From contig JAKMXF010000365.1 in assembly GCA_024704765.1 (NCBI GenBank), forward strand, positions 62,001 through 126,000: a DNA stretch of 64,000 nucleotides. Direction: 5' to 3'. A program made the translations under genes and the position numbers. Below are positions 54,253-63,812 of the stretch, in pieces (the first letter of the stretch is position 1; each line of letters opens with the position of its first letter). The notes under the pieces are model-generated. The model ran no database searches, was not told where the DNA came from, and saw only the letters and a program-made list of their open reading frames with translations. The stretch comes from Oopsacas minuta. Lineage: Eukaryota > Porifera > Hexactinellida > Lyssacinosida > Leucopsacidae.

Positions 54253-55536
54253 CTACACATTACTCATTACATGCTTCAATTCCTCTCCAACACAACAGGC
54301 AACGATAGAAGCATGGTCCAATTTCCCAGTTGCTGATTTAATTTTTTCGTGCAATTCAGGGTTTTTTTCTCTTAAAACGGCGCGTGTAGGGTAATCGCTG
54401 CTTAGAGCTAACTCAAGGGCGCTACGTTTCTCTTGTGTAGCTGAAAGAGCGTAGTTAACCATCGCGACACATAGTTCTTGTGAAGTGGACACAATTCCTT
54501 CCTGTTTGGAGAAATAGTCTTTGACAACTTCCGACATTTTGAGATGAATTTTTTCCACGCGGGTTAGTGATTTTGAGTTTTTGAAAATTTTCTGTAAAAA
54601 TTTTCCATAAGTTAAAGGAATTTCTATTTTAGGCTCAGCGAAGGTGTTAAACCTTGTGTCAAAATTATCTGTTATTCCGTCTGAAACCAGAAATACGATT
54701 TCATTTGGCTGCACGCGGGAGTACGAAATCACGAGGTTGTCCAAATCAGGGTCAATACCAACTTGGGGACCTAAACACCCACCACAATCCGTCACACCTT
54801 CTCTCTCGACACGTGCTTGGAGTGCTCTGATTAGTTTCGTATTCGGATCGTATACGAAAGATGAAGAGTCCCCGAGACTTAGACTCAAAGCTGCCCATTC
54901 TGTGCCATTCTCACTTTTCATGGGACATACTACCGTTATTAGAAGTGTCGTTAAAGTGGCATCATTATCCAAAATAAGTTGTTGAGCTTCAAACATAGCA
55001 TCAATCATTATTTTACAGATTTTATGGGTGCTTCTCATTTCTTGTAATTTCGAGTTTAAATGATCCAACGCAGCTCTTACAGCACTTCTAGCCGCCAGTC
55101 TCGGTTTAACGCCCCATCCGCAGCCGTCTGCCAGTGCCATAAACGAACAGTTCTTTCGTCTGACCACTCCGAAAACGTCCGCAATCGGTTCACCCACTGT
55201 CCTACCCTTTGTCTTGTCCTCTTCATAAAGGGACACCGCTACACCATACGCATTTTGGTTCCATTTTTGGCCCCAGTGTATACCGTTGTGTTCCGTAGGG
55301 GACTTGTGCTTCTTGACGGCGTCTTCTTGCCAAGTTATCCCCGCCTCTGGTCCCGTGTAAGCGGAGATCACTGTCGGTTCGAGGTAGGAAATAAATCGGA
55401 AGGGAATTGGTGCAAATGATGAGAAGTTAACTTCATGACTTTTTGGGAATTTTATAAATTCTGGTTTTATTTGCACGAAATTTGAAGATTTGAAAATATC
55501 TGGAAAAGAATTTGGCGAACCTTTTCTTTCAAGCAT
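54253..55536 (-). CDS. PP2C-like domain protein (CG9801/PP2D1-like), probably weak or inactive phosphatase
   Basis: Single exon, 427 aa. Residues ~95-400 follow the PP2C fold: NAYGVAVSLYEED, CSFMALADGCGWGVKPRLAA (the DGHGG-like metal motif has become DGCGWG), DATLTTLLITVV, ALSLSLGDSSSFVYD, EIVFLVSDGITDNFD, KLDHASIVACCV (DN changed to DH). These features match the animal family annotated as PP2C-like domain-containing CG9801, whose metal ligands are partly degenerate. Catalytic activity is therefore doubtful, and a scaffold role is possible. No membrane segment is seen. Intronless. Confidence 0.8.
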   Translation of the reverse strand: MLERKGSPNSFPDIFKSSNFVQIKPEFIKFPKSHEVNFSSFAPIPFRFISYLEPTVISAYTGPEAGITWQEDAVKKHKSPTEHNGIHWGQKWNQNAYGVAVSLYEEDKTKGRTVGEPIADVFGVVRRKNCSFMALADGCGWGVKPRLAARSAVRAALDHLNSKLQEMRSTHKICKIMIDAMFEAQQLILDNDATLTTLLITVVCPMKSENGTEWAALSLSLGDSSSFVYDPNTKLIRALQARVEREGVTDCGGCLGPQVGIDPDLDNLVISYSRVQPNEIVFLVSDGITDNFDTRFNTFAEPKIEIPLTYGKFLQKIFKNSKSLTRVEKIHLKMSEVVKDYFSKQEGIVSTSQELCVAMVNYALSATQEKRSALELALSSDYPTRAVLREKNPELHEKIKSATGKLDHASIVACCVGEELKHVMSNV

Positions 55537-56360
55537 TTTGTTTATTCCTTTTAATTAATTCTCTTGTTTATATGCATATATTATTGGTATTTATGCTAAG
55601 CTCTTTAGAAATTGCAATATCAACTTTCAGGATATTTTGTGACCTATTTGAGAAGAAATTGAGTAATGTGTATGCATGAGTTCAAAGCACTGACTGTATC
55701 GAATATACGCATTATGACTTGTAAATGTGGCACAAAGGTGGGACAGTAGACACAATTTGTGAACTCCAACTATTAGTGCACACGTCATTTAGTAGATTAT
55801 TTGATTAATCAGTTTCCAGGGAGAGTTCATTGAAAAACTATGAATTCAAAATTGAAATTCTACGCGTGTTTTGTGGCACAATTGTGCCACTTCTAATGTC
55901 ATTCACAGGTGGCGCAATATTTGTCGCAATGATACCCTCCCTCCCTGAGGGGTGTAGCCAAATACCAACGAGGTAACCATGGAAACTGGGACATGGATCA
56001 AAATAACCTCATTTATATTATACACAATATTTGGCGCTATATTTCAGTACATAAACAGAACGTGATTACAAAAGTATTCGAAAACCTGTCACAATTGCCA
56101 CATTAGTTGCTTAGACTGAAGAATCGATTGCTATATTAACAGAATACTCAACATATTATCCTCGTGTGCTATTATTGTAATAGTGTTTAATACTTTTAAC
56201 AAATCATTAAAGCTCTTAAAGTCATACAATCTTTGACATACATTAGACTCTGCTTAATAGAGTTTAATCTGTATCAGAGACCATTGTGACCCGATTAACC
56301 GGTAGCTCTATTAAGCAGAGTCTACTGTAATTTGTTTATTTGTTACTAATTATAGAAATT
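55537..56360. other. Intergenic with repeat copies
   Basis: It contains a copy of the CCCTCCCTGAGGGGTGTAGCC...GGAAACTGGGACA repeat (about 55930-55995) and a pogo-like hairpin (56244-56328). No gene was seen. Confidence 0.65.
56244..56328. mobile_element. Pogo-like hairpin MITE upstream of the DUS1-type fragment
   Basis: TTAGACTCTGCTTAATAGAG at the left is inverted at the right as CTCTATTAAGCAGAGTCTAC (TGTA), with GACCCGATTAACCGGTAG between. Related sequence occurs at 17958-18165, 20935-20995, 46015-46130 and just after the MITE at 57134. Confidence 0.75.
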
Positions 56361-56705
56361 ATGGCAAGCAAACAAACAACAACAATAATAAACTCAGCTT
56401 ACGAATTCTACCAAAAAACACTTAATTCACCTAAATTCATACTAGCGCCAATGGTTGATCAATCTGAACTTCCTTTTCGTATGCTATGTCGTAATTTTGG
56501 CGCACAACTTTGCTTCACTCCCATGTTACACTCAGGAATGTTCTTAAAAGATAAGAATTACCGCGCTAAAAATTTCACAACAGTTCCCAAAGACAGACCA
56601 CTAATTGTACAATTTTGTGCTAATGATCCTGTAATTTTATTGGAGGCTGCACGTCTGGTTGAGGACCGATGTGATGGTGTTGATATCAATCTCGGGTGTC
56701 CACAG
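56361..56705 (+). pseudogene. 5' fragment of a DUS1-type tRNA-dihydrouridine synthase
   Basis: The open frame from ATG 56361 reads [18 protein letters not shown], then [20 protein letters not shown] (the DUS1 family FMN-binding start), [37 protein letters not shown] and [12 protein letters not shown]. It ends there, at the point where the active-site segment should follow. An intact gene would modify U16/U17 of tRNAs. The next bases are an 8-bp target site followed by a 426-bp MITE, and beyond it another repeat; no later exon was found. About 115 of ~470 expected residues remain, so this copy cannot be active. Confidence 0.8.
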
Positions 56706-56708
56706 ACC

Positions 56709-57134
56709 CAGTGCCGGATTTAGGTATGTGGGGGACCTGTTCGAGGGCAATTCCCGGGGTGCCTGAAGCCAATTCAAAGCCGTCACGGTTCGACCACCCA
56801 CCTCAATTTAGAATGCTTGTCTTTAAGTATTCAAATTTTTCATATGTAAAATTCGACCCTTCGCCCAGTGGCAGTATGGCAGGACTTGTCATGACCTCTA
56901 ATTATTTAGTAGTACGAAATATATCATGAACATACAATAACTAGAATTACTCTACAAGATTACTTTGCGTGCTTTTCTGGACGGAAAGTCATTAATAATG
57001 TCAGGAAAGTCAAAGGTTTCTAGTATAAAGTTTATATTGATTAAAGTGGAACTACAGCGTGTATAAATTAATTACGTTGAGTTGTGGGGCCCCTGTTCGG
57101 TCGGACACTCTGAACATCCCTAAATCCGGTGCTG
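56709..57134. mobile_element. 426-bp hAT-type MITE with 8-bp target duplication
   Basis: Ends CAGTGCCGGATTTAGG (56709) and CCTAAATCCGGTGCTG (57119-57134) are inverted repeats with two mismatches. CACAGACC is duplicated at 56701-56708 and 57135-57142. No transposase is encoded. The insertion lies at the end of the DUS1-type fragment; the target sequence already ran into a pogo-like repeat (CTCCGGATTAACCGGTAG), so a first insertion predates it. Confidence 0.92.
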
Positions 57135-57142
57135 CACAGACC

Positions 57143-58126
57143 TCCGGATTAACCGGTAGCTCAATTAGGTGGAGTCTCTGATGAGATCATATTTCATTAG
57201 CACTTTATGATATCGAATTGTTTTTCAGACAAAATAATAACGTCAATAATAATGGGAGTGATAACTTGTAGATCTACCCTTAGGGATATATCTGATAACA
57301 AATATGTGAACTCTATAAATGCTTTCAATGATATAAATTCGAATTCATTAAATGGACAATACTCAATGATGTGAAGTGTTTGGAGTGATTGCTTGTTGGT
57401 TATTAGATTATTAAGCAAAGGGCAAAGTGTTTATGGGCTGAGTGGCTTCATGAAGGCGCGCGTGGGCGCCATTTCAATATCATTCTATAACTATTTCATT
57501 AGTTATACTTACTAATACACTCTTAACAGCTCTGTTCCAATTACTAATAAGCTTTATCTGTACTAAAATTAGAATTATCAAGTTTCTAAATATAGAAATT
57601 TAAGGTACCGAATTTGTCCAATAGAATTACAGTCTACAATCAATACAAATACATTACAGAGCTAATTAAATTACAAACATTCCATCAGAACTAATCTTAT
57701 GTATTTATGACTAATTATAATATCCTACAATCTGATTGGGGTAAAATACAGAAGTGTCTAAAAAGGTGTGAAAATATACGCATTATATATTTTTCAAAGG
57801 TCAGGTGTACAACTAGATGTCACTAGAGTGCACATGCCAAATTAGGTGTCTTAATATCTAAAGGTGTGAATAGCAGAGCTATCACATTATAATATATGAA
57901 ATCAATATTTTGTTATTCAAAAATTGGAAATTATACAAAAACAAGTTTACTGAGAAAGAACTTTCAACCACATTCCTTACAGTATCCTAGCAACGAGACA
58001 CAAACATACACCTGCATAACCTCGTGTTTGTTATGCAATATATACTCATATCATCTCATATATATACACTAGATTTCCCTAGCAACCAATTCCTATATCA
58101 ACTATTCGTACATATTCATCAACAAA
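57143..58126. other. Repeats, then the duplicated 5' flank of NHL gene B
   Basis: The first part holds the remaining pogo-like repeat and AT-rich sequence. From about 57615 to 58126 the sequence is the inverted counterpart of 38979-39500 upstream of NHL gene A. It includes AGGTGTGAAAAT near 57763 and AGGTGTGAA near 57862. Confidence 0.7.
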
Positions 58127-59356
58127 ATGGCAGAACATTACCCAATCGCCCCTCAAATCGTAGACCCAATAGAGACACACATCAACTACACAATAGATGG
58201 TCTCATCGGGCTACTGAACGTCCGTAGAGCTCAGCTACTGGAGCTAGTCCGTAACATACGAGAGGACAAGAGAGCCACGGAGATCGCTAGGCAACAAATG
58301 ACTGCCCAACTGACAGAGGCACAGGCACTTCTCCAAGGAGCCCTAAGAGAAAACCCCCTCCAATCCATGCAGGGGAGAATGGTCTGGGAAATGGAGGACA
58401 AATTGAGAGACCTGCGAAACAACGTTCCCGTAGAGACACAATTAAAGTGGAAGTGCGACACACGTGACCTAGAAACAAGCATTTCCTGTCTAGGAGAGAT
58501 CGTACAGGTACCAGTAGCAATGCCAGAGTATGAAAAATTCCAAACGTCCACTGTTGCTACTGGGAAGATAGGTAGAGGTCCTGGCGAGTTAACAGGTCCA
58601 TTTGGTGTAGCTATACATGAAGATACACACCAAATATTCGTAGCTAATAGTCACAATAACAGAGTAGAGATATTCTCTGATACAGGAGAGTACCTCAATC
58701 AACTGGGTGTAGGACAGATGTTATATCCATGGGGTATAGCTATACACAGAGAGAATGTGTATGTCAGCTGCTGGGGAGATAGCACTGTAATTCAATTCAC
58801 ACTAACTGACATGAGTCTTGTTAGGAAGATAGGAGGTGAGGGATCAAACAACGGACAATTCAACTGTCCTTGTCAACTAACAACAGATCTCATCGGTCAC
58901 GTGTTTATAGCAGATATCAATAACCACAGAATCAGCGTACATGACACAGACCTGAACCATCTCCGTAACATTACTCATCAGTCTATGACAAAACCATTTG
59001 ATGTTAAAGTGTCACGTGACCGCGTGTACGTACTGTGTCCATCTAACAACCCGTGTATGCATGTGCTAACCCTAGAAGGAGACAAGCTACACTCCCTCAT
59101 TACCTGTGGACAAAGAATGGATGTGTTACGCCCTTTCTTCTTCTGTCTCGATCCACTTAACAACTTTGTTATTAGCGATTACAGATCTCACTCAATTCGG
59201 GTATTCTCTCCAGAAGGCAATCTCCTACACACGATAGGAACAGAGGGACACCAACAAGGAATGTTATATAAACCCCAAGGAGTAGCTATAACTCCAAACG
59301 GGAGATTAGTTAGTGTGTCAGATAATAAGAACTACGGTCTACAAATATATTACTAG
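58127..59356 (+). CDS. Coiled-coil NHL-repeat protein B
   Basis: Single exon, 409 aa, a close paralogue of NHL A. The start [20 protein letters not shown] is identical. The coiled coil spans residues ~15-105, and the NHL propeller ~140-409 with repeats such as [36 protein letters not shown]. Compared with A it has SHNNRVEIF for HNGVEIF, restoring a canonical repeat that is two residues shorter in A. No RING, B-box or membrane segment. Likely a protein- or RNA-binding adaptor. It forms, with about 0.5 kb of upstream sequence, one arm of an inverted duplication ~19 kb from gene A. Confidence 0.88.
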   Translation: MAEHYPIAPQIVDPIETHINYTIDGLIGLLNVRRAQLLELVRNIREDKRATEIARQQMTAQLTEAQALLQGALRENPLQSMQGRMVWEMEDKLRDLRNNVPVETQLKWKCDTRDLETSISCLGEIVQVPVAMPEYEKFQTSTVATGKIGRGPGELTGPFGVAIHEDTHQIFVANSHNNRVEIFSDTGEYLNQLGVGQMLYPWGIAIHRENVYVSCWGDSTVIQFTLTDMSLVRKIGGEGSNNGQFNCPCQLTTDLIGHVFIADINNHRISVHDTDLNHLRNITHQSMTKPFDVKVSRDRVYVLCPSNNPCMHVLTLEGDKLHSLITCGQRMDVLRPFFFCLDPLNNFVISDYRSHSIRVFSPEGNLLHTIGTEGHQQGMLYKPQGVAITPNGRLVSVSDNKNYGLQIYY

Positions 59357-59500
59357 TTTGTTTGTTTGTTTGTTTGCTTATTTGTTTATTGATATATTAA
59401 TTCGAATAAATAAACTCTTATATTGATAAGTTATTAAAAGCTACAAACTAGAAATTTGGTAATTAGGTGTGAAGTGGCAGTATTTCTAAGCTGGAATTTA

Positions 59501-62500
59501 TTAGTTCTGAATCTGTTCTAAATTTAGAACAGAACTTACCCTGTCACTTTGGAAGAATTTCTTCTTTGGATCTCTGATACAAATATGACTGTCCGAATCA
59601 CTGCTTGGAGTGGAGTACACATGGTTAGAAACGAGAGGACTTATAGGCCTATGAATTGGAACTAATCGCTGGTTAGTTCCAATTACGTGAGGTTGTGGAG
59701 ATTCAATGGGTGTTGACTGTAAGGCTAAAGCAGATTCTATTTCTGTTGATAGAGGTATTAAAGGATTGTTTAGATCTGTCTTAGTTTTGAGATCATGTAA
59801 CTGAAATAAAAGTATTTTAATTATATTTATCAACAATAACAAAACAATAAATTCGTCACATTTCTTGAGTAACACTTAATTGGTAGTTTACGGGCTTTTT
59901 TCCAGCAAATATGGCGCGTATTTTTACAATTTAAGAGCACTAATTAGCGGACTTTTCTGGCGCGTATTTTAGCATAAATGTGATTGTGTAACATTTTAAT
60001 TTCTAAACAACAGAGGTACGCGCTTTCCAGCAAAATATGGCGCGTATTTCTATATTGTGCGTTAATTGGCATGTTTTTCGGGCGCCAAAATGTAAATACC
60101 TGTGACTCTCTATCTCCTAGCAACGCTTTATATTCTTCATTATCTGACTGCAATTGTAAGACATGACTAGCAACCCACGAGTGCGATTCATTAGTTGTAA
60201 ATAGATCCTGCTTAAGTTGATCATTCTCTTCACTGAGTCTTTTCTGGCGTTCTTGCATTTGTTTGACGGCCTTCGTCAATTCTTGAACTTTATCCTCTGA
60301 GAATAAACAATAACATTCAGGTAGTAAACATCAATAAAGGTGTGAAAATTGATTAATCATATGATGAAAACATCCAATGTTCAGTACAACCAATTCAATG
60401 GTAGTGTTTTACATTGTAAAAGCCTTCAATCTGATTGGTCCGTAACCATGGCTGATAGTATATAAGTATTTGTGATAGAATTAATATATACACATTTTTG
60501 AATAGGAACATGGATAATGGTACTGGAACTATAGCTACTTTTAACCATATATAAATTTAACCAAGAGGCTCATATGTGGGAAATTGACCAAAGAATCGAT
60601 TTTTACATATGGAACTATACCAAATCTATACCAATTAACACATCATGTGGGCCACCTCAGATAGACTGCGATACATATTTTGAGGCCCTGTATACACCAA
60701 AGGCCTATTACATACCGAGTGCACAATTTGCATTTTTCCTCTGTTGAGATTCTGAACTTAAAATATTAATTCTTCTGTTAGCAGAACCAAACTGTTCCAG
60801 ACATTGCTTTATGAGGGCCCGCTCCTTAGTGTTTATTGATATAGCTTCCTGTTTTATGAGGCGGGATTCATCTATCAGCTGTTGATTCTCTTGTTCAAGA
60901 CCCAATCGATAATTAGTCGCAGTTCTATAATATAATAAATTCTATCACAGTCTCTTCTCATTAAATCCAACACGGATAAATCGGAATACCCGCTTATATC
61001 GAAGTGTGAAATTGTACAAATATGTTCTCAAACTGTCCAAGTAACACATATTCCATCGGTAATATCTAAGCTCAAGGGACCGTGATAATTACTTCGATAT
61101 TACCGATGGAATTTATGTTACTTGGACGGTTTGAGACCATATTTGTACAATTTCACACTTCGATATAAGCGGGTATTCCGATATTTCCGTGTTAGATAAA
61201 ACAAGAGTTGATTGTGTATACATATCAACCTTGCACTAAGAAATGTAATTAGGAAGGGTACAATTTTGAGGTGTGAACGCGCACCTTGAGTATGAAAATA
61301 ATATAATCCATAAAGAAAGATAACCAATATCTCAGCCAATCAGATTTCAGGGTTTACAATGCAAATTAGTAACCAAATTGGTTGCTTGGAATGTGATGGA
61401 ATAATCAATTAGCTAAGTGGCTTAATTAACAGACATCGACACAATAAACTTATCGAATTATGGAATAACTTCTGGGATTAGATTGTGTCACAAGAACAGA
61501 GTTCATGGAAGTGAGAATACGACACAAACCACTGAGAATAATTCTATTTTAATAATTGTGTCAGTTCAGCGGTTTTCTATTGAAAATATTCATTCAATAG
61601 AAACTATAAATTCTGTTATATTTGAAACAAATAATATTCACAAATTCACACCAAACAACTAACAAATAATTGACCAAATCATGGCGACACAATTCCCAGA
61701 AACCATCGGAGTGTCACATCTGCCTGAACCACTTCCAGTGCCACATATCGACCCAATAGCCTTAGAAATTAACCAGTCAATCGACAAGTTAATATTCCTC
61801 CTAAATCAGAGACGGGTCCATCTCTTAGCCACATTAAAAGAAAAACGAGAATCAATCATAGCTAATCTGGTGACTCCTGAACAGATGAAGCAACAGCTGG
61901 ATGAGACCCGAGCTCTTATGGAAGGTCGAATGACTCATAATATGCTTCATTCCGTCCAAGAGAGAATAGTCGAAGAGATGGAGGCTAAAATGAAAGAACT
62001 CCACCACAATGCACCACCACCTCGAGAACTGAGGTTCTTGTGTGATACACAAGACCTCGAGGAAAGCATCGCTTGTCTGGGAGAAATAACCCAACATGAG
62101 ATATCTCCTATCCCTCCTCCTATGCTTGAAATCCCAGATTATGCTACATTCCAAAAACCCATTGTTGCTGTTGGGAAATTTGGATCAGGACAGGGAGAGC
62201 TCAAATACCCAGCTGGTATTTCCATCGAGACAGAATCTGGACACATTTATGTGGCAGATGGTGGCAACGAAAGAATCCAAATATTCTCTCAGACAGGAGA
62301 CTATCTAAACGAATTCAGAGATCAACACCTGGAGAGTCCATGGGGTATCCTAATACATGAGGACAACATTTATGTCACAGACATAGGACATCACGCTATC
62401 TTCCTATTCAAGCTACCAGACCTAACTATGATAAAGCGAGTAGGTAAGAGAGGATCTGGTAGTAAACAGTTCAATAATCCTGGACAACCCGCCATCTCTC

Positions 62501-63812
62501 TTAACCATCACCTTTATGTACCAGATTGTAACAACAACAGACTACAAATACTAACAACTAATCTGGTATTTAAAGACACGCTAGAACACAAAACCATGAG
62601 CGAACCTGAGGATGTTAAATTCACAAAAAATGAAATATTTGTGTTGAGTAGAAGTGACAATCCGTGTATACACGTGTATACTCTCTCAGGAGAGAAGTCC
62701 CGCTCCTTAGTTACTGGAGGAGGAATAGGAATGAAATTTCAAGGAGCATACTTCTTCTGTTTGGATAGACACAATAACATTGTCATTAGCGACTGCTCTG
62801 CTAACCAAATCAAAGTATTCTCACCAGAAGGAGACCTCCTACACAGGATAGGACAGGAAGGACACAAAGCTGGAATGTTGTTCTCCCCTAGAGGCATAGC
62901 AATACATAACACAAAACTTATTTTTGTATCTAATAACAGAAATTTTCGTTTACAAATATTTTCTTCATAATTCCTGTGCTTAATATTAATAATATTTCTT
63001 AATTAAATTATCCTATAATTAGTTACCTCTAAAATAAGTAGAATAGTAGACCAATGATACCATCCCTCCCTGAGGGGTGTAGCCAAATACCAACGAGGTA
63101 ATCATGGAAACTGGGACATAACACCTCACAGAAGCACGTTAGGGAGTTGGTGAATATATTAATGTATAGAATGCTATGATTCATGGTATGTAGTATGTCA
63201 AAGGTGTTATAATATGAATAATCACAAACTTTTGAAGTTCCACAAGTTGTTTCTCTCTAGCATTATTCCAGTCTAACAGTTGATTGGTCTCATCGTACTC
63301 TTTTATCACTAGTTCCAATTGTTCACGCATTAATGTTAATTCGTGCTCCAACTGATTAGCTCTAATCTCATAGTCAATTTTGTTGTCATGTTCTTGAGAG
63401 AGACTCTTGTCTAAAGATTGGTTCCTGTTCATTAGTTCTGATACCAGTTGTTTTACTTGTTGATATTCTTCTGTTGATTGTACTAGTTCTACTATGCTGT
63501 CCTATTGGGAAGATAAACAAGTAAACAAGTAAACAAACAAACAAACAAACAAACAAACAAACCAACAAACCAACCAAACAAACAAACAAACAAAACAAAC
63601 AAACAAACAACCTCTACATGACTCATATCGGTCCCCGATTCAATTACTCGAATTCTAACAGATTCTAAAAATTCCATAAAGCTAGATTCCATCTGTTCAC
63701 AGGTGTCAAGTGATTGTCCCTGGCAGTCCACAAGTTTAGAGAGAGAGGTAGAGGTGTGAAGTGGACTGTACTCCAAAACCTCTTCATCCATGGGGAAAGT
63801 TTGTTTGCTCAT
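59501..63812 (-). CDS. Coiled-coil protein spanning NHL gene C (model with a missing exon)
   Basis: Exons right to left: 63612-63812 (MSKQTFPMDEEVLEYSPLHT), 63226-63501 (DSIVELVQSTEEYQQVKQLV ... LDWNNAREKQLVELQKF), 60716-60924 (NYRLGLEQENQQLIDESRLI), 60100-60296 (DKVQELTKAVKQMQERQKRL) and 59501-59800 (LHDLKTKTDLNNPLIPLSTE ... SVLNLEQIQN, stop). The last three join in phase, as do the first two. The second exon ends in phase 0 but the third begins in phase 2, so an exon is unseen or these are two genes. Most of the protein is coiled coil with an S/P-rich C-terminal part. NHL gene C sits on the other strand in the gap. No family was recognised. Confidence 0.55.
60968..61194. mobile_element. 227-bp palindromic MITE
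   Basis: The left arm AACACGGATAAATCGGAATA, CCCGCTTATATCGAAGTGTG, AAATTGTACAAATATG is inverted at the right, around a centre that is itself inverted (CCATCGGTAATATC / GATATTACCGATGG). A related half-element lies at 30258-30400. The element lies in the large intron of the coiled-coil gene. Confidence 0.88.
61681..62970 (+). CDS. Coiled-coil NHL-repeat protein C
   Basis: Single exon, 429 aa, start MATQFPETIGVSHLPEPL. Same layout as A and B: a short N-terminus, a coiled coil (IDKLIFLLNQRRVHLLATLK, residues ~30-120), the shared motif LRFLCDTQDLEESIACLGEI, and an NHL propeller (e.g. YPAGISIETESGHIYVADGG, SPRGIAIHNTKLIFVSNN). It is clearly diverged from A and B, so it is an older paralogue. It lacks RING and B-box. 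It lies opposite a coiled-coil gene, apparently within its intron, just as gene A lies opposite YME1L. Confidence 0.88.
   Translation: MATQFPETIGVSHLPEPLPVPHIDPIALEINQSIDKLIFLLNQRRVHLLATLKEKRESIIANLVTPEQMKQQLDETRALMEGRMTHNMLHSVQERIVEEMEAKMKELHHNAPPPRELRFLCDTQDLEESIACLGEITQHEISPIPPPMLEIPDYATFQKPIVAVGKFGSGQGELKYPAGISIETESGHIYVADGGNERIQIFSQTGDYLNEFRDQHLESPWGILIHEDNIYVTDIGHHAIFLFKLPDLTMIKRVGKRGSGSKQFNNPGQPAISLNHHLYVPDCNNNRLQILTTNLVFKDTLEHKTMSEPEDVKFTKNEIFVLSRSDNPCIHVYTLSGEKSRSLVTGGGIGMKFQGAYFFCLDRHNNIVISDCSANQIKVFSPEGDLLHRIGQEGHKAGMLFSPRGIAIHNTKLIFVSNNRNFRLQIFSS
63053..63200. repeat. Dispersed CCCTCCCT...GGAAACTGGGACA repeat copy
   Basis: Starts CATCCCTCCCTGAGGGGTGT, continues AGCCAAATACCAACGAGGTA, ATCATGGAAACTGGGACATA and CACAGAAGCACGTTAGGG, and ends ATGATTCATGGTATGTAGTA. 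Near-identical copies lie at 23378-23510 and 55930-55995 (partial), and a fragment at 25175-25265. Confidence 0.88.
63525..63611. repeat. (AAAC)n repeat in the first intron of the coiled-coil gene
   Basis: About 85 bp of CAAA units fill most of the 110-bp intron between exons 63612-63812 and 63226-63501. On the gene's sense strand it reads (TTTG)n right after the donor. Confidence 0.93.
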
